Source: Dipetalonema caudispina
Lineage: Eukaryota; Nematoda; Chromadorea; Rhabditida; Onchocercidae
DNA: 64,000 nt
Reading direction: 5' to 3'
NCBI GenBank assembly: GCA_013365325.1
Contig: JABVXV010000027.1
Coordinates: 369,499 to 433,498, forward strand
In this document: positions 38,401-50,229 of the stretch, one piece after another
Layout of the letters: each line of letters begins with the position of its first letter
Position numbering within the stretch: the first letter of the stretch is position 1
The notes under the pieces: model-generated
Seen by the model: only the letters and a program-made list of their open reading frames with translations
Told to the model about the DNA's origin: nothing
Databases searched by the model: none
Translations under genes and position numbers: made by a program

Positions 38401-41400
38401 CTTTTTAGAAGTGAGCTTTCCTTTTATACTGAGTCCTTCCGTAAGTTTTTATTTGTTAGACAAAAGGAAAGTTTCAGTCTCCTAACAGCGAGCAAAGACT
38501 TTTCCTGATAAATTTTATTTTATTTCGGATTAAAAATGGAGGACATCAAGGAAGCATTTCCTCATTATGCTGAAAGTTCGGTACGCAAGCGGTTAAAACA
38601 GTGCTCAGATTTCAAACGATTGGGACAAGGTCCTGACCAGAACTATTGGGTTAGTTGCAAATCGTTAGATTTAGAGAGATGTGATAGAGTCTTTTTATAT
38701 ATATTGTTAGAAAAATTACTTTAACAGTTCTCGAGAACACGACTTTAATTTTATTTCGATGTCTTAACAGTTTCTTTTAATTTCCTACTTTTATTAACAA
38801 GAATTCTTTGATAGGTTTTACGAAGTGATTTTCGATTACCGAGTAAAGAAGAAGTACTTGCGATGGTAACACCGGAAATGTGTTGTGCTCAATATAGTAT
38901 GCTAGCGGCTGAACAGCGCTTAAAGGTAATAATTAGATGCTTATTACGGCCTTTCGTGACACATTCAAGTAATAGTCTTCAGCAAAGATATTCTAGATTG
39001 AAAGAAAAACAATAAGAGATTTAATTTAGTAAATGGAATAAAATTGTATTTAGGACGCTGGTTATGGAGAGAAGTATTTCTTTACCCCAGAAAATGAAGA
39101 TGATTCGGATGACCAGGTCACTATCGAAGATGAAGTCAGCAAATTCTTTACTTATCGGCTTAGTTGATATGCTATGAGAAATATATATAACATCGTCGAG
39201 TAGCGTTTCTTCCAGAAAATAAGCGACTTGGAGTATTATATCAAGAACCATATCACAAACTTTTTCTTTGATAAGAGATTGATAGTTGGAAATCGTAAAT
39301 TAATATCACTTTCAGTATAAGTGGAAGTGCTTCATATAGGGCTGGTCAAATCCTTATTTCATATTGTTGCTAAAAAATTCACAATTCGAAAATGTCAAAT
39401 TGTCCAGATTCTGTGATATGGATTAATTTATTTTGGCAGTTTTTTTTGTTGAATTTCATTCCATACATATTATTTTGAAGATAAAATGCGCTCCGTGGAA
39501 TACGACGCGAGCTTACATATCATCAATGAAGGGCAAATGTTTGTTGGATCAAACAGGTATAGCTGATCCAACCGGATGTGGTGAAGGTTTTTCGTATGTT
39601 CGTGTTAGCGCTAAACCACAGAAAGCTAAAGTTAGTTTTGTTCCTTTTTCTGCGTCTAGCGTTACAATTTGTATTACTTTTTGCCCTTTGTTGTTTATTT
39701 CTTGTTTCAAATTTTTTGCAGGAAGAAGTGACGAATGTTCCGAAACGATTGGTAACCGGAACAAATGCTGATCTTAGAAAGTTACCATTGAAAGAAGCGA
39801 AAGAAATATGTCGAGATTATGGTGTTAGAGAAGAAGAGGTGCTTTATCAAATACCAAAGTATTTACATCGGATTTGATTTGAATTTTAGAAAATTAAACC
39901 TAATTAATCAAACGAATATTACCGTAACACAGGAATTTTCATTTCATGCTTCAGATTAATTCGTTGAGTCGGTGGGAGATAATTGACGTCATTCGAACAT
40001 TGTCTACGCAAGCTGCTAAAGCGAGATCTGATTTCTCCGGTATATATATCGAGTTTTGTAATATAGCAAACTTAGTTCGTGTTAGTATGAGATTGTTCAC
40101 TTGTTTCTTTATTTATTTATTTTTTTTTTCGCGATCCTAGTAATTGTCATGAAAAAGCAATTGTAGGTATGGCTCGGTTTGCGCGTGGAAATATTAGATT
40201 TAACTTCGCAGATATGCAAGAAAAATACAAAAAATTCTGTCAGAGAACATTTGACCTACAAAATCAGTAAGTTACTGCTGTCTCTAGCACTTTGCATTGT
40301 TAATATTTTTTCACGCATATGCTTTTCCTCAACTTTCTGGAATCTTGCTTGAAGTTGAAGACAAATTTATTGCAGGACATTGTCAAATACAGATATTTTG
40401 AGTACGGATGAAGGAAGCAGTGGCGAAGATTCAGATAATGAAGAACTTGCAACAAAGCTTGAGAGCATGTTAGATGCTAATAAAGGTTCTGCTTTTAAGT
40501 GATGAAGATCTGAAATATAAACAAGTACTTATTTACTGATCTACTTAGTGGAGAAAAAGCATGGTACAAATAATAAAAGGCATATCAGAAATCAAAAAGG
40601 AAAATTAGTTAATTGCTTAATTCATCCTGCCACCTAATGCATTTATTTACCATCTTGTTTATTTGTCATTTTGTTGTTCACTGGTCAGATTGTTTAAGGC
40701 AAACCATTCACATTTGATAAGAAAAAGTTGGAGTTCGAACAAGAGGAAAAGGAACGAAAGGCGCTGCAAAAAATGCTTTGTAATGATGAGCCTACAGGAT
40801 CGTCCACAGCTAAACATGAAAAGGGAAATGATGTAAAAGGTTCCATATTTTGTTTACGAAATTTTGATCTCCTCTCTGTTCACTCTACAACTCTGCTTTT
40901 TTTGTTCTTGTAATAATATTATGTTTATTAAATAATTGATTGAACAAGTTTTTAATTTACAGACAAGGATTTGGATGCAGCAACAGTATTTGGCGAAATG
41001 CAAAATTCTCAGATTCCAGCACCCTCTGTAACAAGGAAACTTAAAATATATCGTACTTATCGAGCTGAAGATGGCACAGAAACAGTATATTTTTAATGAT
41101 TTTCTAATAGTTAGATCGGCAATTGGATCAGGCGAGAAATCCTCAAAGTTCCCAATTTTTATGGTGGTGAAGATGTAAGTGTATATTTTTTCAAAATTTC
41201 CTTTTTATATATTCCTTAATTTTTTTTCTCATAGACTCGGGTTGAAGTAATTACACGCCAACAACTAATCGATGCGTACGTCCGTATACGCACAAGATGT
41301 GATGAAACCTTTATTCGAGTATATGCGCAGATGGATGAGCAATTCAAGGAAGTAAGTTGCTTATTCAACAGTATACATAGTTCAAGATAAGGAGGCCTTC

Positions 41401-44400
41401 TTGGTGTTTGCCAAATCTCGAATTGCTCCTATTAAAGGTATGACTATTCCAAGATTAGAATTACTTGCCGTACTCATAGGAGTGCGCTCTGTGCAGTTTG
41501 TTATTAGACAAATGGAATTAGAAAATATAAGGGTCACCGTATGGTCAGATTCAATTCACTTCTGTTATTTTTCTTTTTTAATTAAGAAAATCAATTTTGA
41601 TCTGGAGAAGGCAGTAAAAAAGAGAGAGTTTGAAATCTCTGAAATGACCGTTTTTCTGTTCCACTTTCGTTGATCCCTATGAAGTTTAACATCTGCAGGA
41701 AAGAAGGAAGGAAAAACGACGTTTACAAGATCAACTACGCAGAATTAGGCGTAATGAGCTCAAAGCTAAGCTTCATGGTGTGCCCATTGGGCAACCTATT
41801 GCCAAGGTTAGTTTAGTTTGTTTGACTTTGGAACTATGCAGACTTTCAATTCATATAATAGGGAGACAGAACTTATTTATGTGTTTTCCTTTTTATGCGA
41901 TAAAACTGTTGTTTTTCGCTAAGGATATCGCTGTGTTGGAAATAGTAAAAAAGGAATAGCTTATCCAGTAATAATTTTTTGAGGCAAAAGTAGCGGAAAA
42001 GAAGCCGCCAGTTATAAAGCCAAATCTGTTAAAAATGAGGTGTAGTGCTTGTCATGGTACGGGACACATGAAAACCAACAAAAATTGTCCGTTGTATGGT
42101 AAAGATCCGACAAAGACCATCAAAACCGTTGGCGATATCCATCCGGTATTTTTCAGTTGTCGTAGACTGCTATCAAATATTGATTAAGCATTTTCGTTCT
42201 AAGAATTGCATTCCACATTTTGTATTTTCATGAGTGCTGTCGATCAACTTTTTTTGAAAGTAATATTTTGATGTATTAGTCGCATTTCGCATGTCATTAT
42301 TCTGCAGTGTACGTTTTGGTGGAGTGAAGAATTTAATCTTTAGTTTTATTAATTGGTTATTAGTATAAGGCCAACCTTGAGAAGATTCGAAATTCATGTT
42401 AGTTTGATCGATTTAGGTAGCTTTGACTGATGAACAACTTGAAAAGATGGCTGTTCCATCTGGAGAACTGATTGCAGTTGAAGGCACAAAATTGAAAATA
42501 TCAAGGAAATTATACAGTCATGCAGAAATGATCAAGAAAAATGCCCTTAGGTAAATTTTTTCATAATTTTATTGTCAAGAGTATAGCCTGGTTCTAAGGG
42601 AAAGTCTTATTTCGAGGACCTAAACTTTTAGGCTTCATATACCTCGTGAACTAATAGAAGGTGATAAAAAACTGGTGGGAGAAGCAGACAAACGATCACC
42701 ATCGATTCCAGCTGAACAAGAAGAAAGTATAAGTATGGTGCAGGGAAACGATAATAATGAAGATGTTGATCCGGATGACGATGTACAAATCCCAGGAATT
42801 CCTGAACCGCCTAAAGCAAGTTAGTGTAGATGTGCTCATAAGTTGATTTAGCGTTGCTTCTCTAAGTATTGGTCATATAATAATCCATTGTTTCCAAACT
42901 AAATTAAAATGGTCCTATATCTAGTAATGCATGCTGAAAACGTTGTTGGTTGGTTTCCCAAAGTGAAACTTTGACGGAAGATATCAAGCTATTAGCAAGT
43001 TTGTTATCCGTCTTTATCTTAATGGAAGATGTAGGCAGACTATATTCAAAATTTTAGACAAAGTTCGCATAACTACTGTTGGTTCTAATAAGCGCCGTCA
43101 TACTGCTGAAATGGATGATTACTTGTACGGCCCACAAAAAACTGTTAAGCGGATAAGAGCTGATCCAAAAGTTAGTCTTTATAAAGCATTCATTTGGATG
43201 CGAGTAACTAAAATATTTTCATCAACTATGATGCATCGAAAACTCAAATGTGGTTGGTATAGCCACAACTGTTTTCAAAAAGCCAAAAAATATAATGTAC
43301 TGACCGTTGCTTTATTTTTCGGTTTTTATTAACCTAATGATTAAGACGGTAACGAATTGTAGGTATCGATGTCGATTGTTTTGAGTGAAATATTTAACGA
43401 TGTTCGCAGTGTCTTTGGTTGTGAAGAAATCATGTTCCCAGTCAATCCAAAAAAAGTAATTCTTTTTATAGGCTACTTTGCCATGAATAAGCATTATTTT
43501 AATTTCAATCATGTGATTATTTGAAATCTGCTTTTCCTGCTCATTTATGTGACATAGGTATTAGATAATTAACAGATGTATAAAGACGAAAAAAGGATTG
43601 GATAAAGCGATAAGCTTCTCTCTAGGTTTCTGTTTTATCAGCAGTTGACAAAAGTGGCGAAAAAGTTTCGAAAAAAATGGCAGGAAACTAATGCCTTTTT
43701 AACCACTGAGATAAAATAAGGAGAGGAAAGAAATAGATTAAAGAGAGAAGTTGAATTCTTTGTAATGTTACTTTTAAATAACCAAAGACTTATTTGCGAA
43801 GGGAGTGAAATTTATACTTTTCCATAATCATTTCCCTATTTAGGTCCCAGATTATTACAACATTATAAAGGAACCAATGGATCTACAGCAAATCAAGAAG
43901 AAAATTTCTGAGAATAAATACGAATTGAGGCGACAGTTTCTGTATGATATCAAACTGATAATGGATAATTCAATACTTTATAATGGCGGTGGCCATCCTA
44001 TTACAATTACTGCCAAAAATGTTAGTTTTCAGGAATGGGTAAAATAAAAATGTTGTTTCCCTTGTTTCTTTTTTCGAATACTTAGTTTTCACGAGAAAAT
44101 AAATCTCAATCTTAGGTATTTGAAATGGCATCCAGACATGTTGCTGAACGTGAACAAAAATTGATTGCCTTGGAGAAAGCAATTAACCCCTTGCTCGATG
44201 ATAATGATATCATTGGTTTCTCATTTATATTGAACGAAATTGTGCAAGAATGTAAAAATATACCTAAAAGCGTTGCATTCCATTTTAAAGTTGACCCAAA
44301 GAAGGTTAGTTTCATATTTCATCGCTATTTCTAAACTTTAAAAACCACTTAAACCAATTTTGCTACAGTTGTTGTAAGAATGTAATGATCGAAGCAATTT

Positions 44401-45789
44401 GCAAATTGTATTTTAAAAAAGTTCGGTATGCATATTCTATTTTTAGAAAGTAGGATGATGCTTTCCATTTTACTGAACCACATATAACCGTTGTTAATTT
44501 TTTCATCATGCTCACCTCTTGTTGCTGCAAATTCTTGTGATTGAACTTCGTAAAACGTTTAGTTTACTAAATAATTCAGTTTTTTAGTTGCCTCAATATT
44601 ATGAAAAAATACATAAGCCGATGGATTTGGGTACCATGCAGCAAAATATAAAGGAGCATCGTTACACCACCGTTGAAGCATTCCGAAATGATATTAAACA
44701 GGTCTCAATTTTTACTTACTTTCTTCCGTGGGAAGATAGAAAATAGTAATAATTTTTTCGAATTTTATACAGAAATTAAATTTTCGTAAGAGGCTTTACA
44801 GATCAGAATGAACAGTGAGGTGTATAACGGACCCCCAGAAATATCACAGTACACCTCGAAAGCTGTTGAAATATGCACATTGGCCGAGAAGATGCTTGAG
44901 GTGTATTTTCTATTATATCATTTCAAATACAAGATTTTTTTTTTTAAACATAAACGATGCCACTAACTGATTGATTTATACTACATTCATTCTGCGCTAT
45001 TTGCAACCGCTAACTACAGGAACGAAAGGAACAATTAGCAGAACTAGAGATGAATATACAATCAACATTAAACGAACATGTAGATCTCGAATCGAATGCA
45101 ACGAGTACCATATGTGCTGAAGAAGTGGAAGAACCATCTCTGGGTTCAAGGCCTGATGAACTGGAATCAAGATTGAATGAAAATGTAGTCAAAATGGAAC
45201 TAGGTCCGTATTTGGTTGGAAACTATTTACATGGCTTTTTAACAAGAGTTCTACGACTTGTAATGGAAACAATTTTTATTTCATTTTTGTAAATATCCGT
45301 TTTTAAAGTAATTTTTCTGCTAAATTTAGATGATGATGAAGAGGCGACACCGATGGGTAATTTGCAGGATGATCTTGCTTTGAGTGGTGATGAAGATGAC
45401 ATAGATGATGAAGATCAGGATTTCGGTATGTCTACAGCTCTATTTGATAGTGCTGCAGCTTTTTATTTTCAATTATGCAATTAAATTAAGTTGATTTATC
45501 TCTCATTTGGAGTTGGGGAATTTTTTCTTTGTGACTGATGACGGAATTGTATGTGAGATGGGCTTGATTGGAAAATTTTTAAATTCAAATTTAATTTCTA
45601 GGTAGTAGTTGTGATGCACCAGGTGAAGTAAGTAGCCAGTATGATGCGGAGAATGATCTGCTACAATCTCGAATGCATACTTCGGGTCGGCTGAACGCAG
45701 ATCTGGCATTGAGCGACAGTGATGAGGATGAAGATGAACAGTTTATGGAAGCAAAAAGGCCAAAACTGGAAGATCTTACTACACTTTGA
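32473..45789 (+). CDS. taf-1: TAF1, largest subunit of TFIID
   Basis: Complete gene of 42 exons, 5457 coding bases (1818 residues), close to the usual 1740-1890 for the family. TAF1 scaffolds TFIID in the nucleus, contacting TBP, TAF7 and promoter DNA. Diagnostic stretches in order: [20 protein letters not shown] (33523 exon), [33 protein letters not shown] then [25 protein letters not shown] then [69 protein letters not shown] and [28 protein letters not shown], a zinc knuckle ([20 protein letters not shown], 41984-42145 exon), two bromodomains, and an acidic tail ending [11 protein letters not shown]. The start ATG at 32473 heads an acidic Ser-rich exon; I see no clear TBP-binding TAND motif. 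All junctions agree in phase; one acceptor reads GG (38527-38528). Confidence 0.95.
41389..41565 (+). mobile_element. BEL/Pao retrotransposon fragment in a TAF1 intron
   Basis: About 58 codons reading [20 protein letters not shown], then [10 protein letters not shown] and a VWSDS motif. This matches the start of the RNase H-like region after the reverse transcriptase in Pao-type polyproteins. It is in the sense strand of the 41352-41698 intron of TAF1. Nothing upstream or downstream of it resembles a longer element, no LTRs are seen, and the similarity ends within the intron, so it is a relic. Confidence 0.82.
43844..44900 (+). other. Tandem bromodomains of TAF1
   Basis: First domain: exons 43363-43455 and 43844-44020, with [17 protein letters not shown] and the acetyl-lysine-contacting Asn in SILYNGG. 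Second domain: exons 44116-44304, 44588-44701 and 44802-44900, with [17 protein letters not shown] and NSEVYNGP. Both keep the YY..I..PMDL and Asn motifs, so both should still read acetylated histone tails. Helix spacing is normal for TAF1. Confidence 0.93.
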
Positions 45790-48700
45790 TTACTTTAAGG
45801 ATAATTTTTGAAGACGTGAGGAAGATGTTATCATTCTCTTTTTCGAATTGTTTCTACATTTAATATTTGTGCATAATATTCATTCTTTTTCATTTTTTAT
45901 AAACTGAATAACCTTGTAAGCATAAAATTAATCGGATGTAATTACAATTGTGCTATCCTAGTGAGTAGTTTCGACGGGATAAACTATCTTTTGGCTAGCT
46001 AATCACTCATAAAATGAATAATTACTGATTCAGGATTGCTATATGTACTGTTTTTAATAGTTGGTGGTTCGAAAATTTATGTACCTGACGATTTGATTTT
46101 AAAAGACTAATGGATTACAGAATGAGATGATATAATGAAATTTGTATCCAATAACTTTTGGATTTTAGTTCATTTTTTTGTTAAGAACATTTGGTCATAA
46201 ATAATCAGCTAACTTTAGTGAATTTCGAAAGATTCGTGGTAGAAATAGTAAAGAGATAAATTAATTTGTTAGTGGTTCAAAATGAATAGCTTGGCAAAAA
46301 ATTACATTAATCGATATGCTATTAACATGTTTATGTATTTTTCGGTGAAATTTGATTTTTTATTCTTTTGTGAGTTCATTCATACCTTGAGGATGTTTAT
46401 AATATCTAACAATGAATCTGTTGGTTGTTCTTACTCCACGAATTTGTATTACGGGTTTTATTTTTGATTGTACTTGGTGCTGGTGCTCGTTTTCTTTAAC
46501 AAAAGTAAAAAGGAATTACTTTGGTTATTGGTGTCCTATTATGCTGTTATGCATTTTTGCTAATATTTAATTTGGATCATAGTTTTGTTCTCGGACCTCT
46601 TTGCTTCTTGGAAAAGAATTTTGCAGCAGTATGTCATGGTTCAGAGTACATTATATCTCCCTATTCTTAATTTGAATCCCTTGATCAGAGTAAGCAGTAG
46701 CAAAAGATTTTAAGGTTCTACATAAATTATATCACAAATTAGTTTTAATTATTACTTAGTAGATCTTCTTTTGTTGTGATAATAGTTGAGGCGATGTTTT
46801 TTGCCAAGATTTGGTAGATATTCTTTGCGCATAAATATTGTGGAGGGAAAAGTCCTTTGAAGTGTTCTATTTTTCTTTATTCCAGAGGTTAAGTTCATTA
46901 AAAAACTAAGTACTTCTTCGTGCATTCATTCTATATATCATTTTCCATTCCTGGACTGTTTATTTTTCCCTTATAGATTGAATCTCTCAATGATATCTGT
47001 GTTATATATGTGCAATTCCTCTTCTCATGAAAGAACAAATAAACTTTGAGCTGATTGACAGTACATTCCAGTTCCTAAGTAGTTGTTGGGACTCGGGGAT
47101 ATAGTAGGCTTTCAATTTTCGTAAGATTCTCACTTTAAGTATGTCTTTTTATGCTTGCTGAGAATTCAGTAGAGCCTCGTTCAAAAACTTTTAAAAAGTC
47201 GTACATCAGTGAAACGTAAGGAAAAGATATTTCATGAATATTTTCGTCGGAACAAGTCAATTTCAAATGTTATAAATGAAACGTCTTAGATTGCTCTTAA
47301 GATGTTGTTTGCTGAAAATTTTGATGATAATAATTGATTGAGAAAGCCAAAATAGGTAAGACTTAACCCTGCTGTTACGTGTTTGCTCTTAGATCTTTAA
47401 TTTTGCTAACAAAAATGGATGTGCATTTAATTCGAAATATTATAGCTTCTAATTATTTGAAATCCGTCATCAGGTGAATGAAATTTAAGAACTTTTTTGT
47501 CCAACGTCATCAATGAGGCCTGAAAGATTTCCAATGGCCTAGCTAAAGACTTTTAAAAGGAATGATTTTTATTTAATGTAATTCTAATAGAAACTAGTTT
47601 GTTTTCTTTTGGTACACCCTTACATACCTGTTTCTTTATGAGGTGAATCATTCTGTTTGAACTTTGTTCTTTTCATCATTGAACATTTAGATGAGGCAGT
47701 TATTGCTGTGATTTTCATTGTTCTCATTAAATTTTTGTCATTTTTGACGAATAAAAGTTGGGCTGGGAGAGAACAAATTGATGGGTTTGTATGATTTTTA
47801 TAAACGATGAGCATTTTTATTCTTTTAGAAATCATTCACTGTAATTTCTCCTTGATAATTTCTTAAGTAAATGGTTTCTTCAATGTTAGATGCACATTTC
47901 TATGTCTAAAAGTAATGTTTCTTTGGTGCTTTTATCGATCCACGAAGAATTAAATTTTATTTGGAAGGGTAAGCGCAATAAGCTTGTTTATCATCAAATT
48001 TTTTTTGCAGATTTAAAGTCTCTTTTCATTCTTCTATTGATTGGAAAATTAAATATATTATTTGAGCAATTGCAGTAACTCACATGGCATTTTTCCCATA
48101 GCAGCAGCTGGAATCATTGAAAGTGTCTTCAGCTGGATTTCAATTTGTTTTGCGATCAAAGTGATATGATTGCGCATCATTCACTACTTCCTTTCAATTG
48201 TTTATCATTTATCTAGCTATTATTATACTTTGTCTCATTAATTATTGTCATTAATCCTTAGTGTACGAGCATAAAATTGCCCACCTGATTTTTTGCTTTA
48301 ACTATTGCTGCTGTGAAACCGACTTTTTTTTGCTTAATTTTAACTCTAACGCTTCATCTTCCATATTATTCATGCGATTATTATATCAGATTGAGAAGTT
48401 GTTACTGATTCTACTTTTGCTTGTCAAACTAGACGGTGAAACCACTCTGACTGTCGCTCTAGCAGCATCGATGACATGGAAAATACAAACAGTATTAAGT
48501 TAATCTGATGCTTTTAGGTCGACTGATACTAAGAATGATATTTAAAATACCTATTGCATATTTTTGGTCCCATAACCATGTTACAATCGAATGTCATGCA
48601 CAGATTGTAAAAATGTGGTAATTTATTTGAGATAATTTTGATAATTTAACTTACAGGTATTTCATAATACAAATGTGTCCAAGAAATGTTAGTGATGATG

Positions 48701-50182
48701 GAAAGAAATTTTGAAGAAAATATATAAATAGTAAAGAATTGTTAAAAATTTATCTCAATGTTAATCTCCAAAAAATTACACTTAATTAAGTGCAGTTGAA
48801 GCATGCTAATGTGTTTCGGGATGATATAGCTGCATATAGAATGGATGATTTACGTCACCGACATTGCTTCTCAGTTGTCTTAACTTTCAATTTATCTGAT
48901 TTGATGGTCTTGTCAATGTTAAATCTTCTAAATCTATTTCAAGACAAGAAGTTCTTAGAAGCTGTGTTTACAGGAATATTGATTATTGTTATTGTCTAGA
49001 GGTAATCTTCCCGAAAACTAAAATGATATTGAAATAATTTTTAACGTTTAACATACTGCAATTTAAGATTGATATAATGTTACTTTGGTAATATTGAGTA
49101 TAGTAGCGTAAGTAGATGCTGAAATAAATCTCCTAGTATAAGTTAACTCTCATTAAATAATGATCGATTTTTTTTTCATGTACATTCAGCAGTTAGGCCT
49201 TTTTTTTGGTTCAGAACATTTATGCTATAAGTGAGGCGTATCTATCCTCATATTGAGTCCATACTCTTTCGAGAATTTTAAGAAAAAGGACAAATCGATA
49301 GACTTGAAAAGTATGCTGCTGGTTGCCTTTCGGCTGCTGTTAAAAGAAAGATGAGTGAGAGGATAGAAGTGGATGAGCGGACTAGCAATTATCATTTCTC
49401 TTCAATTCTCCACATTTCCTTCCTTCTTTTATCCTATCCGGCCATTTCATACGTTTTTCCTTGTTCACAAACTCTGATTTCGTGCTTTTATTATTTTCAA
49501 TTAGACGAAAATTCACACAAAACTCGAAATCATACACTATAACTTCTTCCATCCATTTGCATTTTTAGTGTTGCTTAAAAATAAATACATTTCCAAATTA
49601 CTCCTTTTTTCCTATAATTTAACATAAAGAATCCTGAAAGATTCATGACTCAACTTTGAAATTCCCGAATATTCCTATATATCGCTTTTCGTAGGATTCT
49701 TCTGTGAGTCGTATTTAGACCGTTATGGCTTCACAAGGTTCTAGTAACTGTTCATTATTTCATTAATTAGATCTTCGTCTCCATTTCTGGTTCAACTCAA
49801 TTTCTGGATTTTATGATAATAGTGTCACTTAAAGTAAATAATTGGCTGACTAATATAGTTGTAGTTCTTTGGAACGATTGATCTTGCGTATGGTCGTTAT
49901 ATGATTCACTTTGGTAGATTTCGATGAGTTTTATGATAGGTCAGATCGCATTCCTAGTTAAGTCATTTTATCTGGTATGACTGTTCTAATTAACGAAATA
50001 TTTGTCTGGTTCAGGAATCACTTCTTATGATACTGATAATCTTGAAGAAACGATCACGTTTTGCAACACTTGGTTGTTTTTTAGCTATTTCATTGGTTGG
50101 ACATAGGTTCATGTTATTTTCTGCAATACATTTGATCTGTAACGGTGCAACTTTTAGCTACCACTGACCTTTTTTTCTTTCA
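45790..50182. other. 4.4-kb gene-free interval between TAF1 and RILPL
   Basis: AT-rich with many short runs and only short, chance-like frames. An AATAAA occurs at about 47037. I see no exon chain, tRNA, repeat array or transposon that I can support. It probably holds the TAF1 3' UTR and the RILPL promoter. Confidence 0.5.
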
Positions 50183-50183
50183 G
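50168..50183 (+). promoter_or_regulatory. Splice acceptor just 5' of the RILPL start (possible trans-splice site)
   Basis: A pyrimidine run ending TTTCTTTCAG lies 46 bases before the ATG at 50230. In nematodes such a site can take a spliced leader; a cis-spliced 5' UTR intron is the alternative. Confidence 0.45.
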
Positions 50184-50229
50184 ATAAGCAGGACATTGGA
50201 AATAAGGTGGTGTCACAAATATTACAACA

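Noticed and set aside
41085..41234. A possible small TAF1 exon (reading IGNWIREIL) between two short introns
   Set aside because: It needs a 30-base intron; a single intron 41085-41234 joins DGTET to TRVEVI with the same spacing as other TAF1 proteins.
45790..50182. Short frames such as 48261-48503 and 48790-48999 as small genes
   Set aside because: Composition follows the AT-rich background, with no family resemblance and no exon chain.
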